A stretch of DNA of 64,000 nucleotides from NCBI RefSeq assembly GCF_000484695.1, contig NZ_AXVR01000001.1, forward strand, positions 186,001-250,000. The letters are read 5' to 3'. The position numbers and the translations under genes are program-made. Numbering within the stretch: the first letter of the stretch is position 1; the number at the start of each line of letters is the position of its first letter. Shown in pieces: positions 50,426 through 59,707 of the stretch. Under the pieces are notes generated by a model. The model worked only from the letters and a program-made list of their open reading frames with translations. It searched no databases and was not told where the DNA came from. This DNA comes from Salinispora cortesiana (GTDB lineage Bacteria; Actinomycetota; Actinomycetes; Mycobacteriales; Micromonosporaceae).

Positions 50426-52558
50426 TCACCCCAGGTGGGTACGGAGGAAGGCCAGCTCCAGCTTCAACAGATGCTCACTGACGCCGCCGGCCGCCATGTG
50501 GGTCGCGCCGGTGAGCGGCAGCACCGAATGTGGGTGTCCGTTGGCCAACAGCGCGGCCGACAGTCGCAGCGTGTGCGCCGCCACCACGTTGTCGTCGGCC
50601 AGCCCGTGCACCAGCAGCAGCGGCCGGGCCTGCTCCGTGGTGGCGGCCAGCTCCACCAGGGAATGGTGGGCGTACACGTCCATCCCGTCCTCGGGCAGGC
50701 CCAGGTAGCGTTCGGTGTAGGCGGTGTCGTACAGACTCCAGTCGGTTACCGGCGCCCCGGCGATCCCACACCGGAACAGCTCCGGGCGGCGCAGCACCGC
50801 CAGCGCCGCCAGCCAGCCGCCGAACGACCAGCCCCGCACCGCCACCCGGTCGAGGTCCAGGTCCGGATGTTTGTCGGCGAGCGCGGTGAGCCCCTCCACC
50901 TGATCGGTGAGGACCATGTCCGCCACCCGCCGGTGGATCGCTTTCTCGAATGACGGCGCCACCCCCGGCGTACCGCGGTTGTCGATCACGACCACCGCGA
51001 ACCCGGCGTCGGCCCACCACTGCCGCTCCAACCACGCCGACCGCGCCGCCAGCACCTCCTGGTGGCCGGGGCCGCCGTACACGTCCAGCAGCACCGGCAG
51101 CCGCCGCCCGGAGACGTGGTGCTCCGGGTAGAGCACCGCGGCCGGCAGCCGCCGGTCGGTCACCCGCTCCAGCAACGGCAGCGGAGCGTACGGTGGGGCC
51201 GCTGCGAACGACCGCAGCGTCGCCACCTCCCGGTCGCCGCGCCAGACCTTCCAACGCAGACCCGGGTGGTCCAGGGAAGCGCTGCCCACCACCAACACGT
51301 CCCCGCCCACGACACCGACGTGCCAGCCGGAGTCCGGGGTGATCCGGCGTACGTCCATGCCGCCGCCGACCGTGGTGCGCACCCGGAACAGGTGCTGCTC
51401 GCTCGGCTCCCCCTCGGCCGCCTCCACCAGCAGGTCGGCCGCTCCGGTGCCGGTGAGGGCCGGGAGCCGTCCCACCACCCGGCGCACGTAGAGCGACGGC
51501 GGCGTCAGCAGCGTTCCGTCGGCGAAGAGGCAACGTGCGTCGTAGCCGTCGTGGGCCAGTTCCCCGCCGACCAGCACCCGGCCGTCCGGCAGGTGGGCGG
51601 GAGTGCCGGGGACCGGCTCCACCCAGCGCGGGTCGGCCAGCTCGGCGTGCACCTGGGTCTCCCCGGTGCGTGGGTCCACCGCGAGCACCAGTCCGTGCTG
51701 TTGGGAGCGGCGCAGCACGGTGATCAGCGGGCCGCCGTCAGCCCAGTGCACGGCGGTCAGGTACGGGTAGGTCTCCCGGTCCCAGTGCACGTCGACCCAG
51801 CCGTCGTCGAGATCGAGCAGGTGCAGGCTGACCTCGGCGTTGGGTCCGCCAGCCCGGGGGTAGGCGACGGTGGTCGGCGCGGTCGCCGGCTCGGCCGGGT
51901 CATGCAGGTGCCACCGGCCCAGTCGGGACTCGTCTACCCGGGCGGCGAGCACCGAGCGACCGTCCGGCGCCCACCAGTAGCCCCGGAACCGGTTGAACTC
52001 CTCCGCCGCGACGTGCTCGGCCAGCCCCCAGATGACCCCCGCGTCCTCGCCGGCGAGCATGGTGTCGGTGCCGTCGTGCTCGATCACCCGAAGCTCCCCC
52101 CGGCGGACCCCGGCCGCGGCGTCGGTCACGTACGCCAGCCGCTGCCCGGTCGGGTCGGGGCGGGGATCGAGCACCGGGCCGGCGGCGGCCACCTCGACCA
52201 CGTCGCCGTGGATCAGGTCGGCCCGGAAGAGTCGGCCACCGAGGGCGAAGATCGCCACCCGGCCGGCCGAGTCGAGGGCGTACGAGCCGATGCCGGCGGC
52301 GCTCAGCCGCAGCCGCTCCCGCAGCGTGCGTTCTCCCGGGCTGAGCTGGTCGGCATCCTCCGACAGGAGCGCCGCCGGATCGGCGACGAGCCGCTCCTGC
52401 CCGGTGTCGACGTCGAGGAGCCAGAGCGCCTCGGTGGCGTCCGTCGGCCCGCCGGAGCGAAGGAAGAGCACCCGGGAGCCGTCGTCGGCCACCGAGATCG
52501 CGCGCGGCGCTCCGTGGCGGAACCGACGGGTCCGCGCGGCCAGCTCCGGAAAGTCCAC
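50426..52558 (-). CDS. Prolyl oligopeptidase family (S9/DPP-IV-like) serine peptidase
   Basis: A 710-residue S9 peptidase. An N-terminal beta-propeller (ISVADDGSRVLFLRSGG; YWWAPDGRSVLAARVDES, typical of the DPP-IV N-domain) is followed by an alpha/beta hydrolase with the nucleophile in GWSFGGWLA, the acid in VHGLADDNV and His in LTGATHMA. It cleaves dipeptides, often after Pro or Ala. There is no signal peptide, so it is probably cytosolic. GTG 52558 follows a TACGAT -10 box by 7 bases, implying a leaderless transcript divergent from mshB. Confidence 0.92.
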   Translation of the reverse strand: MDFPELAARTRRFRHGAPRAISVADDGSRVLFLRSGGPTDATEALWLLDVDTGQERLVADPAALLSEDADQLSPGERTLRERLRLSAAGIGSYALDSAGRVAIFALGGRLFRADLIHGDVVEVAAAGPVLDPRPDPTGQRLAYVTDAAAGVRRGELRVIEHDGTDTMLAGEDAGVIWGLAEHVAAEEFNRFRGYWWAPDGRSVLAARVDESRLGRWHLHDPAEPATAPTTVAYPRAGGPNAEVSLHLLDLDDGWVDVHWDRETYPYLTAVHWADGGPLITVLRRSQQHGLVLAVDPRTGETQVHAELADPRWVEPVPGTPAHLPDGRVLVGGELAHDGYDARCLFADGTLLTPPSLYVRRVVGRLPALTGTGAADLLVEAAEGEPSEQHLFRVRTTVGGGMDVRRITPDSGWHVGVVGGDVLVVGSASLDHPGLRWKVWRGDREVATLRSFAAAPPYAPLPLLERVTDRRLPAAVLYPEHHVSGRRLPVLLDVYGGPGHQEVLAARSAWLERQWWADAGFAVVVIDNRGTPGVAPSFEKAIHRRVADMVLTDQVEGLTALADKHPDLDLDRVAVRGWSFGGWLAALAVLRRPELFRCGIAGAPVTDWSLYDTAYTERYLGLPEDGMDVYAHHSLVELAATTEQARPLLLVHGLADDNVVAAHTLRLSAALLANGHPHSVLPLTGATHMAAGGVSEHLLKLELAFLRTHLG

Positions 52559-52565
52559 ACGTCGG

Positions 52566-52571
52566 ATCGTA
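52566..52571 (-). promoter_or_regulatory. -10 box (TACGAT) of leaderless S9 peptidase gene
   Basis: On the minus strand TACGAT ends exactly 7 bases before GTG 52558, with no Shine-Dalgarno sequence present. Confidence 0.5.
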
Positions 52572-52639
52572 GGGCGGTGCCGTGGGTGATGTGGCGGACC
52601 TGCCCGGACGCATCCAGGTCGGCTGCGAGAACCGCCGGA

Positions 52640-52645
52640 TAGAGT
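52640..52645 (+). promoter_or_regulatory. -10 box (TAGAGT) of leaderless mshB
   Basis: TAGAGT ends 7 bases before GTG 52653, with no Shine-Dalgarno sequence. Because this box contains the alternative GTG 52644, the later GTG is the likely start. Confidence 0.5.
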
Positions 52646-52652
52646 GACGGAC

Positions 52653-53621
52653 GTGACGACACTGCCCGATCGCCGGCTCCTGCTGGTCCATGCGCATCCC
52701 GACGACGAAGCCATCGGCACCGGCGCGACGATGGCCCACTACGCGGCCACCGGTGCTCACGTCACGCTGGTCACCTGCACCCTGGGTGAGGAGGGTGAGG
52801 TGCACGTGCCGGAGTTGGCGCAGCTCGCCGCAGCCGAAGCCGACCAGCTCGGCGGCTACCGGATCGGGGAGCTGGCGGCGGCCTGCCGCGCGCTCGGGGT
52901 CACCGACCACCGTTTCCTCGGCGGCGCCGGCCGCTATCGCGACTCCGGGATGATGGGCCTGGCCACCAACGAGCACCCGCGTGCCTTCTGGCAGGCCGAT
53001 CTCGATGTGGCCGCCGGGCAGCTGGTGGAGCTCATGCGGGAGCTCCGCCCCCAGGTCATGGTCACCTATGACGGCAACGGGTTCTACGGCCATCCGGATC
53101 ACATCCAGGCCCACCGGGTGGCGATGCGGGCACACGAGTTGGCCGCCGCCGAGGGGTTCGCTCCGGCGAAGGTCTACTGGACGGCGATGCCGCGCAGTGT
53201 GCTGGAGGCCGGGATGACGCACTTCGCCGGCTCGTCGGACAACCCGTTCGAGGGCATCCAGGAGGCGGTGGAGTTGCCGTTCTGCACGCCGGATGAGCGC
53301 ATCGCCGCCCGGATCGACGCGAGCGGGCAGCACGCCGCGAAGGAGGCGGCGATGCGCGCGCACGCCACCCAGATTCCGGACAACTCCTGGCTGTACTCGA
53401 TCGCCGGTAACTTCGGCAGCGAGTTCATGGGGGTGGAGTACTACACCCTCGCCGTCGGCGACAAGGGCCCCGGCTTCGGCCCGTACGGGTGGGAGGACGA
53501 CCTCTTCGCCGGGCTGCCGGTCGCGGAGGGCTCGGACCGGACTTCGGCCGCGGAGGGCTCGGACCGGACTCTTGCCGACGGCGTCAACCGGGCCCCGGTC
53601 GGCGCGACCGGTCAGTGGTGA
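52653..53621 (+). CDS. mshB: N-acetyl-GlcN-Ins deacetylase (mycothiol biosynthesis)
   Basis: A 322-residue zinc deacetylase of the PIG-L/LmbE family. The metal motif HAHPDDE (His15, Asp18) is near the start and the third ligand lies in [25 protein letters not shown] is characteristic of MshB rather than of Mca. It removes acetate from GlcNAc-Ins in mycothiol synthesis, which marks the host as an actinobacterium. The C-terminal tail after [11 protein letters not shown] contains a duplicated 9-residue block from a 27-bp tandem repeat. Its stop overlaps the next gene by 4 bases. Confidence 0.93.
   Translation: MTTLPDRRLLLVHAHPDDEAIGTGATMAHYAATGAHVTLVTCTLGEEGEVHVPELAQLAAAEADQLGGYRIGELAAACRALGVTDHRFLGGAGRYRDSGMMGLATNEHPRAFWQADLDVAAGQLVELMRELRPQVMVTYDGNGFYGHPDHIQAHRVAMRAHELAAAEGFAPAKVYWTAMPRSVLEAGMTHFAGSSDNPFEGIQEAVELPFCTPDERIAARIDASGQHAAKEAAMRAHATQIPDNSWLYSIAGNFGSEFMGVEYYTLAVGDKGPGFGPYGWEDDLFAGLPVAEGSDRTSAAEGSDRTLADGVNRAPVGATGQW
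53523..53570. repeat. 27-bp tandem repeat in the 3' end of mshB
   Basis: A 21-base block at 53523-53543 is repeated exactly at 53550-53570. In frame it duplicates AEGSDRT near the C-terminus of MshB, in a region past the catalytic fold. Confidence 0.85.
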
Positions 53622-54076
53622 GTCTTCCCGCCGTGCCGGTGTCGGTCGTGCCCGACGAGAGCGCCCCGCCTCCAGCCCGGGGCGACGTCCGGCTGGTCAG
53701 CCGGGCGTTGCGATTCACCGGCGGCGTGTTGGCCGTCGCTGGCGGGGCCCTCAGCGCGGTGCTGGAGCTCCTGCTCGCCCCGCTGCGGGTCGGCGGCCAT
53801 CTGATCGGTGTGGCCGTGCTGGTCGCGGTCGGGTTGAACGTGGGCCTGAGCTGGTTCGCCCTGGCTACCGTCGGGCGTCGGTGGGCGGTGGCGCTGCCCG
53901 CCGTGCCGTGGTTCTTCCTGGTCGCAGTCGCCGGGATCCGCACCTCGGAGGGAGACGTGCTGCTGGCCGGCACCTGGGTGGACCTGTTGCTCGTGGTGGC
54001 CGGCGCGATGACCTTCGCGGTGCTGGGGTTCCGGCAGATCCTGGCTGCCCCGCCGGCTACCCGGCCCGGGGCCTGA
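53618..54076 (+). CDS. Small membrane protein of unknown function
   Basis: A 152-residue protein with about four hydrophobic helices ([20 protein letters not shown], then [35 protein letters not shown] and [19 protein letters not shown]). It is downstream of mshB with a GTGA overlap, an arrangement I recall as common in related actinobacteria. No catalytic motif is seen and no function is proposed. Confidence 0.8.
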   Translation: MSLPAVPVSVVPDESAPPPARGDVRLVSRALRFTGGVLAVAGGALSAVLELLLAPLRVGGHLIGVAVLVAVGLNVGLSWFALATVGRRWAVALPAVPWFFLVAVAGIRTSEGDVLLAGTWVDLLLVVAGAMTFAVLGFRQILAAPPATRPGA

Positions 54077-54157
54077 CGACACCCGCCCTCCGGTGGTAGA
54101 CATTCCTGCCAGGACGACCCGTACGAGTGGTGGCGGGCGGTATGGCGGGAGGGTGCG

Positions 54158-54625
54158 ATGAGGCAGCGGTGGCGGGTGACCGGAGCGCTGGCGGGTGCGT
54201 TGTTCGTAGTCAACGTGGTCGCTCGGTTGATCATCCGGGTGGGGTTCGACGATGCGGACACGACCGCGGCTGACCGGGTGTCACTCGGGATGTTCGTGGT
54301 GATCGGGGTGGGCCTGGCCGCGGTCGCTTTCGCTTGGAGTCGAAGCCGGCCCGCCGCCGAGTGGGGGGCGGACATCGGCGCCGCGGTCGGCGTCGCGCTG
54401 GCGCTGACCGTACTGGTCGCGCCGCTGCTGGTGGGGAAGAATCCGTTCGGGGACGGTGCGGGGACCTTCTTCGCGCAGATCTGGCTCTATGCCGCGGTCG
54501 CTGGCGTCGGGGTGTTGCTGGGCTATCTGCTGGCCGTCGCGCTCGGCCTGGACCACCGCTCCGGGGTGCTGAGGCGGTACGCCGAGTCCAAGGCGGCGAA
54601 GCCACACAAGCCGGTCCGCCGCTGA
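54158..54625 (+). CDS. Small membrane protein of unknown function
   Basis: A 155-residue protein with four predicted membrane helices (LAGALFVVNVVARLIIRVGF; SLGMFVVIGVGLAAVAFAW; AVGVALALTVLVAPLLVG; LYAAVAGVGVLLGYLLAVAL) and a basic C-terminal tail KAAKPHKPVRR. GGAGGG lies 4 bases before ATG 54158. It converges on the GNAT gene. No family was recognised. Confidence 0.82.
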   Translation: MRQRWRVTGALAGALFVVNVVARLIIRVGFDDADTTAADRVSLGMFVVIGVGLAAVAFAWSRSRPAAEWGADIGAAVGVALALTVLVAPLLVGKNPFGDGAGTFFAQIWLYAAVAGVGVLLGYLLAVALGLDHRSGVLRRYAESKAAKPHKPVRR

Positions 54626-54631
54626 CCCGGT

Positions 54632-55594
54632 TCAGTCGGCTGGTGCGGTTCGGGTCCGGTAGGTGTGATGGGTGGTGAAGCCGAGGGCTCGATAGAGCGG
54701 CACCGCCTCCGCGTTGCCCCGTTCGACCTGGAGGAAGGCGTTCGTCGCGCCGACCGCCGTACCCCACTGCGCCAGGGCGCGGACCACCCGCCGGGCCAGT
54801 CCTTGCCGGCGTGCCTCGGGTGCCACCTCGATCAGACTGAGGCCGAGCCAGCGGCCCGTCCCGGTGACGGTTCCCCGGCCGGTGGCGACCAGCCGGCCGT
54901 CGACGCGTACCTGGGCGAAGCGGATCTGGGGCACGGCGGTGAGCACGTGCCGGGCGGCGGCCGGCAGGTCGCCCTTGCGGTTGGCGGCGACCGCCAGCCA
55001 GTCCGCCGACGGCGCGGCGGTCAGCTCGACCGGCGGTGCGTCGCTGATGTCGGGCCGGGCGGGCGGCAGCGCGGCCAGCGACACCGTCTGGACAAGCACC
55101 GGCGAGCCGCTGCTCCACCCCCGGGCGTCGAGCTCCGCGCTGACCGGCGCGGCGAGTGGAAGCGGCGTGTTGATCATGGCTGGTCGACCGAGGTCGGCGT
55201 ACCAGCGCTGCACCGCGTCGATCGCGGCGGGAAGTGGCCGGTCCGGGTCGCCGACCGGTAGCGCCGAGTTGGCGCGTCCGGTCCAGCCATCGGCGCTGCG
55301 CAGCAGCCAGTCGCCCAGTTGGGCCCGGTTCGGTGCAGGCCAGGCTGCGTCGGCCGCGTGCTCCAGCGCGGCCACCGCGGCAGCTGCCGGCCGTCGGGAG
55401 GGGGGTACTCGCCGCGCCCGGTGGATCTCGGCTCTCGGCACCTCGAGTCGACCCTGCGCGGTGATGAGGGTGAGATGGCTCTCGTTCAGCTCCGCCAACT
55501 CGCCGAGGGCGTCGGAGAAGCAGGGCCGGCCTGCGCGAATCCCCACAATCCGGCGGACCACGACCCGCTGTCCCACATCCTCTGGTTGGAGCAC
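54632..55594 (-). CDS. GNAT-family N-acetyltransferase
   Basis: A 320-residue protein. The N-terminal 60 residues ([22 protein letters not shown]) form a small barrel-like domain, and the C-terminal half has the acetyl-CoA loop [19 protein letters not shown] followed by [19 protein letters not shown]. The two-domain layout is common in actinobacteria; the substrate is unknown. GTG 55594 has GGAGG 6 bases upstream. It is divergent from fdxA, 79 bp away. Confidence 0.88.
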   Translation of the reverse strand: MLQPEDVGQRVVVRRIVGIRAGRPCFSDALGELAELNESHLTLITAQGRLEVPRAEIHRARRVPPSRRPAAAAVAALEHAADAAWPAPNRAQLGDWLLRSADGWTGRANSALPVGDPDRPLPAAIDAVQRWYADLGRPAMINTPLPLAAPVSAELDARGWSSGSPVLVQTVSLAALPPARPDISDAPPVELTAAPSADWLAVAANRKGDLPAAARHVLTAVPQIRFAQVRVDGRLVATGRGTVTGTGRWLGLSLIEVAPEARRQGLARRVVRALAQWGTAVGATNAFLQVERGNAEAVPLYRALGFTTHHTYRTRTAPAD

Positions 55595-55673
55595 GATCGA
55601 CCTCCTCCCCGACGAGATACTAGGCTCATACCCGTCGCGGGTGATCGCGGCGTGTCTGCGGAGGAGAAGATCG

Positions 55674-56000
55674 GTGACCTACATCATCGCCGAGCCGTGC
55701 GTGGATGTGCTCGACAAGGCATGCATCGAGGAGTGCCCGGTCGACTGCATCTACGAGGGCAACCGGATGCTCTACATCCACCCCGACGAGTGCGTCGACT
55801 GTGGTGCCTGTGAGCCGGTGTGCCCGGTCGAGGCGATCTTCTACGAGGACGACGTGCCGGAGCAGTGGAAGGACTACACCGCGGCCAACTACGAGTTCTT
55901 CGAGGACCTGGGCTCGCCGGGCGGAGCCTCGAAGATCGGCAAGGTGGAGAAGGACGCCACCTTCGTCGCGGCGCAGGCGCCGCGTGGAGAGGCACACTGA
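55674..56000 (+). CDS. fdxA: Seven-iron ferredoxin
   Basis: A 108-residue ferredoxin with cysteines 9, 17, 21, 25 and then 40, 43, 46, 50 ([12 protein letters not shown]), the pattern of [3Fe-4S][4Fe-4S] proteins such as mycobacterial FdxA. It may serve as electron donor for P450s or other oxidoreductases in the cell. GTG 55674 has GGAGGAG 7 bases upstream. It ends overlapping the dapC start. Confidence 0.94.
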   Translation: MTYIIAEPCVDVLDKACIEECPVDCIYEGNRMLYIHPDECVDCGACEPVCPVEAIFYEDDVPEQWKDYTAANYEFFEDLGSPGGASKIGKVEKDATFVAAQAPRGEAH

Positions 56001-57103
56001 ACCGGCCCACGCCGGTCTCGGCTCGGCTGCCGGAGTTCACCTGGGACGCCCTGGAGGCCGCGGCCACTCTGGCCGCGGCGCACCCGGGGGGCCTGATCAA
56101 CCTCTCCATCGGTACGCCGGTTGACCCGGTGCCGCCGTCGATCCGGCAGGCGCTGGCGGACGCCTCGGACGCCCCCGGTTACCCGCTGACCGCCGGCTCG
56201 CCAGCGCTGCGGGCCGCGATGGTGGCCTGGGCGGCGCGTGCCTGCGGTGCCGACCCGGAGGGGCTCGGCGTGCTCCCGGTGGTCGGGTCGAAGGAACTGG
56301 TCGCCTGGTTACCCACGCTGCTCGGGATCGGGCCGCGGGACGTGGTCGTGGTGCCGTCGGTGGCGTACCCGACCTACGAGGACGGGGGGCGGCTCGCCGG
56401 GGCGACCGTCGTGCGGGCTGACTCGTTGACCGCCCTCGGTCCGACCCCCCGGGTCCGCCTGGTCTGGGTGAACTCGCCGGGGAACCCGACGGGGCGGGTG
56501 CTGCCCGCCGCCCACCTGCGCAAGGTGGTCGACTGGGCCCGGGAGCGCGGTGCGGTTGTCGCCAGTGACGAGTGTTACCTGCCGCTGGGCTGGGAGGCCG
56601 AGCCGGTCTCGGTGCTGTCGCCGCAGGTCTGCGGCGACTCGTACGACAGCGTCCTAGCGGTGCACTCGCTGTCCAAGCGGTCCAACCTCGCCGGCTACCG
56701 GGCCGGCTTCGTCGCCGGCGATCCGGCGCTCGTCGCCGAGCTGCTCAAGGTGCGCAAGCACGCCGGGATGATCATGCCAGCGCCGGTGCAGGCCGCGATG
56801 GTGGCCGCGCTCGAGGACGAGCGGGACGCCACCGAGCAGCGGGAGCGCTACCGGGCTCGGCGGGCCGTGCTGCACGCCGCGTTCACCGCCGCCGGGTTCA
56901 CCGTCGAGCACTCGGAGGCTGGCCTCTACCTGTGGCTGACCCGGGACGAGGACTGCTGGGCGACGGTCGACTGGCTGGCCCGGCGGGGCATCCTGGTGGC
57001 GGCGGGCGCCCTCTACGGGCCCACCGGCGCTCGGCACGTCCGGGTGGCGCTGACCGCATCCGACCAGCACGTGGCGGCGGTCGCCGACCGGTTGGCCGAC
57101 TGA
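55997..57103 (+). CDS. dapC: N-succinyldiaminopimelate aminotransferase (actinobacterial DapC)
   Basis: A 368-residue class I PLP aminotransferase. [19 protein letters not shown] is near the start, [15 protein letters not shown] is in the middle, and the PLP lysine is Lys227 in [13 protein letters not shown]. It follows fdxA as in other actinobacteria where this gene is assigned to the succinylase route of lysine/diaminopimelate synthesis; dapD at the right edge agrees. No ATG/GTG/TTG is in frame near the conserved start: the best codon is CTG 55997, which overlaps the fdxA stop and has GGAGAGG 4 bases upstream. A TTA codon lies at 56309-56311. Confidence 0.9.
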   Translation: MNRPTPVSARLPEFTWDALEAAATLAAAHPGGLINLSIGTPVDPVPPSIRQALADASDAPGYPLTAGSPALRAAMVAWAARACGADPEGLGVLPVVGSKELVAWLPTLLGIGPRDVVVVPSVAYPTYEDGGRLAGATVVRADSLTALGPTPRVRLVWVNSPGNPTGRVLPAAHLRKVVDWARERGAVVASDECYLPLGWEAEPVSVLSPQVCGDSYDSVLAVHSLSKRSNLAGYRAGFVAGDPALVAELLKVRKHAGMIMPAPVQAAMVAALEDERDATEQRERYRARRAVLHAAFTAAGFTVEHSEAGLYLWLTRDEDCWATVDWLARRGILVAAGALYGPTGARHVRVALTASDQHVAAVADRLAD

Positions 57104-57112
57104 GAGCGGCGG

Positions 57113-58183
57113 GTGTCGACCGTGACCGACGCTGGGAGCACCGCGGCCGGGGCGGCGTACCGCGGGGTCCGGGCCGCGGTCGTGGGGACCGGTCTGATCG
57201 GGGGATCCATCCTGCTTCGGCTCCGCGAAGCCGGTCTGGACGTCACTGGCTGGGATCCAGACCCGACGACCCGGGACCAGGCGCGCGAGCGGGGAGTGCC
57301 GGTCCCGGAGACCGTCGAGGCGGCGGTCGCTGGACGGGAGCTGGTATTCCTGTGCGGGCCGCTACCGACCCTGCCGGCCACCCTGTCGACGGTCGCCGCG
57401 GCCAGCGGGCCCGACTGCGTCCTCACCGACGTGGGTAGTACCAAGGCAGAGGTGGCCGCGGCGGCGGCCCGGCTTGGTCTGCTGCACCGGTTCGTGCCGG
57501 GGCACCCGATGGCGGGCGCCGAGTTCGCCGGGCTTGCGGCAGCCGGGCCGACGCTGCTCGACAGCGCCGCGTGGGTGCTGTGCCCGGGGCCGGCGACGGC
57601 CCCGTTCCGCTGGCTCACCGGGCTGATCCTGGCCGTGTTCGGGGCTCGGGTGGTGCCGCTGGCCGCGGCGGAGCACGACCGGGCCGCCGCCCTCGCGTCG
57701 CACGTGCCGCACCTGCTCGCCGGGGCGCTGGCCGGGGCGAGTGGCCGGGCAGCCGCACCGGATGCCGTTCTCGCCCTCGCCGCCGGCAGCTTCCGCGACG
57801 GCACCCGGGTCGCGGCCACCCCGGCGGAGCGGACGGCCAACTTGCTGCTCGGCAACCGGGACGAGGTGCTGCGGGAGCTGACCGGGGTGCGGGCGTACCT
57901 GGACGACCTGGCCGAGGCCCTGCGCTCCGGAGACCGGGAGCGGCTCACCGCGCGCTACGACGAGGCGGGGGCGATCCGGCGCATGCTGTCCGACCGGGCG
58001 TACACCACCCAGGTCCGCGAATTCCCGGTCAATGGGGAGCACACCGCGGAGGTCGACTGGCTTCGGGAGATCGGCGCGGCCGGCGGCTATCTGGGCGGCT
58101 GCCAGGTGCACGAGGGTCGGGTCCGCTACACCGCCGCGCTGCCACGGCCCGACGGGCCTGCCGGCGCGGTTGACCGCCGCTAG
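57113..58183 (+). CDS. tyrA: Prephenate dehydrogenase
   Basis: A 356-residue TyrA-type enzyme. The NAD motif VVGTGLIGGS is at residues 23-32, LTDVGSTKAEV and FVPGHPMAGAEFAGL carry the catalytic His, and a helical dimerisation domain follows. It oxidatively decarboxylates prephenate for tyrosine synthesis. The last 60 residues (VREFPVNGEHTAEVDWL and later) are an extra segment that could be a small regulatory domain. It lies 9 bp after dapC. The stop TAG is part of the -10 box of the next gene. Confidence 0.92.
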   Translation: MSTVTDAGSTAAGAAYRGVRAAVVGTGLIGGSILLRLREAGLDVTGWDPDPTTRDQARERGVPVPETVEAAVAGRELVFLCGPLPTLPATLSTVAAASGPDCVLTDVGSTKAEVAAAAARLGLLHRFVPGHPMAGAEFAGLAAAGPTLLDSAAWVLCPGPATAPFRWLTGLILAVFGARVVPLAAAEHDRAAALASHVPHLLAGALAGASGRAAAPDAVLALAAGSFRDGTRVAATPAERTANLLLGNRDEVLRELTGVRAYLDDLAEALRSGDRERLTARYDEAGAIRRMLSDRAYTTQVREFPVNGEHTAEVDWLREIGAAGGYLGGCQVHEGRVRYTAALPRPDGPAGAVDRR

Positions 58184-58186
58184 GGT
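58181..58186 (+). promoter_or_regulatory. -10 box (TAGGGT) of leaderless SIMPL gene
   Basis: TAGGGT ends 6 bases before ATG 58193. Its first three bases are the tyrA stop codon. No Shine-Dalgarno sequence is available. Confidence 0.45.
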
Positions 58187-58192
58187 GTGCAC

Positions 58193-58831
58193 ATGGTGGC
58201 TGGACCGGTGGTGGCGGTTCGCGGGGAGTCTTTTCGGGAGGTCGCGCCAGAGCGGGCCCGGTTCGCGGTGGCCGTGATGGCCCGGGACCGGGATCGGGAG
58301 GCCACGCTGAGCCGGCTGGCCGAGCGGGCGGCCGCCGTCCGGGTGCTCCTCGACGGGTACGGCTCGATGATCGAGCGGCGGGAGACCGGCGAGCTGCGGG
58401 TCTCCCCGGAGCTACGACGCTCGGGGGAGAAGGTGCGCGCATATCACGGCAGCGTGCGCACCACCGTCACGGTTACCGATTTCACCGCCTTGGGCGAGCT
58501 GCTGCTGCGCCTGGCTGACCAGGACCAGGTCGAGGTGTCGGGGCCGTGGTGGTCGCTGCGTCCGGACAGCCCGGTCTACCGCGAGGCCCGGCAGGCGGCG
58601 ATCGCCGACGCGCTGCGGCGGGCCCACGAGTACGCGGAGGCCCTCGGCGCCCAGGTAACCGCGCTGGTCGAGCTCGCCGACGCTGGTATCGATCGACCAG
58701 CAACCTTGGCTGCCCGGTCCTTCTCGGCTACTGCCGAGGGAGCGCCCGAGCTCGACCTGGACCCGCGACCCCAGTCGGTGCAGGCGGTGGTGCAGGCCCG
58801 GTTCACGATCAGCGAACCAGATCTCAGCTGA
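58193..58831 (+). CDS. SIMPL-domain protein
   Basis: A 212-residue protein with the SIMPL (DUF541) fold: VVAVRGESFREVAPERARFAV at the start, then YHGSVRTTVTVTDFTALGELL and ARQAAIADALRRAHEYAEALGA. No signal peptide is visible, so it appears cytosolic, unlike many secreted relatives. Function is unknown. Its TGA overlaps the ATG of the kinase gene by one base, so the two are cotranslated. Confidence 0.87.
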   Translation: MVAGPVVAVRGESFREVAPERARFAVAVMARDRDREATLSRLAERAAAVRVLLDGYGSMIERRETGELRVSPELRRSGEKVRAYHGSVRTTVTVTDFTALGELLLRLADQDQVEVSGPWWSLRPDSPVYREARQAAIADALRRAHEYAEALGAQVTALVELADAGIDRPATLAARSFSATAEGAPELDLDPRPQSVQAVVQARFTISEPDLS

Positions 58832-59478
58832 TGGGTCCGGCCCGAGTGGCACCTGTCGCCGAGTTGGTGGCGCGGGCCCGCGCGCTCGCCGACACCGGCT
58901 CGCGCCAGCTGCTGGGCATCGCCGGCGCTCCCGGCGCGGGCAAGTCCACCCTGGCCGCGCAGATCGTCGCCGGGGTCGGGCCGGCGGCCCGACTGGTGTC
59001 GATGGACGGGTTCCACCTTGCGCAGGCCGAGCTTGTCCGGTTGGGCCGGGCGGAGCGGAAGGGCGCCGCGGACACGTTCGACGCCAACGGCTACGTCTCG
59101 CTGCTGCGCCGGCTGCGGCGCCTGGAGCCCACCTCGGTCTACGCGCCGGAGTTCCGGCGGGAACTGGAAGAGCCGGTGGCCGGGGCGGTCGAGGTGCCGC
59201 CGGCGGTCCGGCTGGTGGTTACCGAGGGTAATTACCTGCTGCTGCCGGATTGGCCGTGGGAGGAGGTCCGGCCGCTGCTGCACGAGGCGTGGTTCCTGGA
59301 TCTCGATGCGGAGCAGCGGCTGCGCCGGCTCACCGCGCGGCACGAGGCGTACGGGCGCTCGTGCGCCCAGGCCCGGGCCTGGGCGCACGGCACCGACGAG
59401 GCCAACGCCGCGCTGGTGGCGAGCACGGCGCACCGGGCCGACCTGGTGGTGCGCCTCGCCGAGCCACCACTGGGCTGA
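58831..59478 (+). CDS. P-loop nucleoside/nucleotide kinase family protein
   Basis: A 215-residue kinase of the uridine-kinase/pantothenate-kinase-like group. Walker A GAPGAGKST is at residues 32-40, VSMDGFHLAQAEL is the substrate-side Asp, and VVTEGNYLLLPDWPW the later conserved motif. The group phosphorylates small metabolites such as fructose or nucleosides; the substrate is not determined. ATG 58831 is in the TGATG junction with the SIMPL gene; a longer frame reaching back to 58546 is spurious. Confidence 0.88.
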   Translation: MGPARVAPVAELVARARALADTGSRQLLGIAGAPGAGKSTLAAQIVAGVGPAARLVSMDGFHLAQAELVRLGRAERKGAADTFDANGYVSLLRRLRRLEPTSVYAPEFRRELEEPVAGAVEVPPAVRLVVTEGNYLLLPDWPWEEVRPLLHEAWFLDLDAEQRLRRLTARHEAYGRSCAQARAWAHGTDEANAALVASTAHRADLVVRLAEPPLG

Positions 59479-59602
59479 GTCGCCGTACGACTGCGGTGTG
59501 GTAGGCCGGCCGCTCGCCGCTTCCCGTTGCTGACCTGCGCTTCGTGGTCGAAGCGTGTCCATCCGGCGATGGCGTCAGCACTTGTGACGAGTTCGTAAGC
59601 GT

Positions 59603-59618
59603 AGATAGAACGTTATCT
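59603..59618. promoter_or_regulatory. Short inverted repeat AGATA-N6-TATCT upstream of the subtilase
   Basis: A 5-bp inverted repeat in an AT-rich stretch about 90 bases before the subtilase start. A TTGTGA at 59582 may be a weak -35. It could be part of the promoter or an operator. Confidence 0.3.
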
Positions 59619-59707
59619 GTCGGATGCCGGAGCGTGCGCTTGGGAATGCAATTCTGCGACCTGTCAATGCGACTCCCGTAGATGTAATCCTCGACGAGGA
59701 GGCCCCG

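Noticed and set aside
51062..52642. 526-codon plus-strand frame opposite the S9 peptidase
   Set aside because: Low-complexity translation typical of GC-rich antisense; the minus-strand peptidase is complete.
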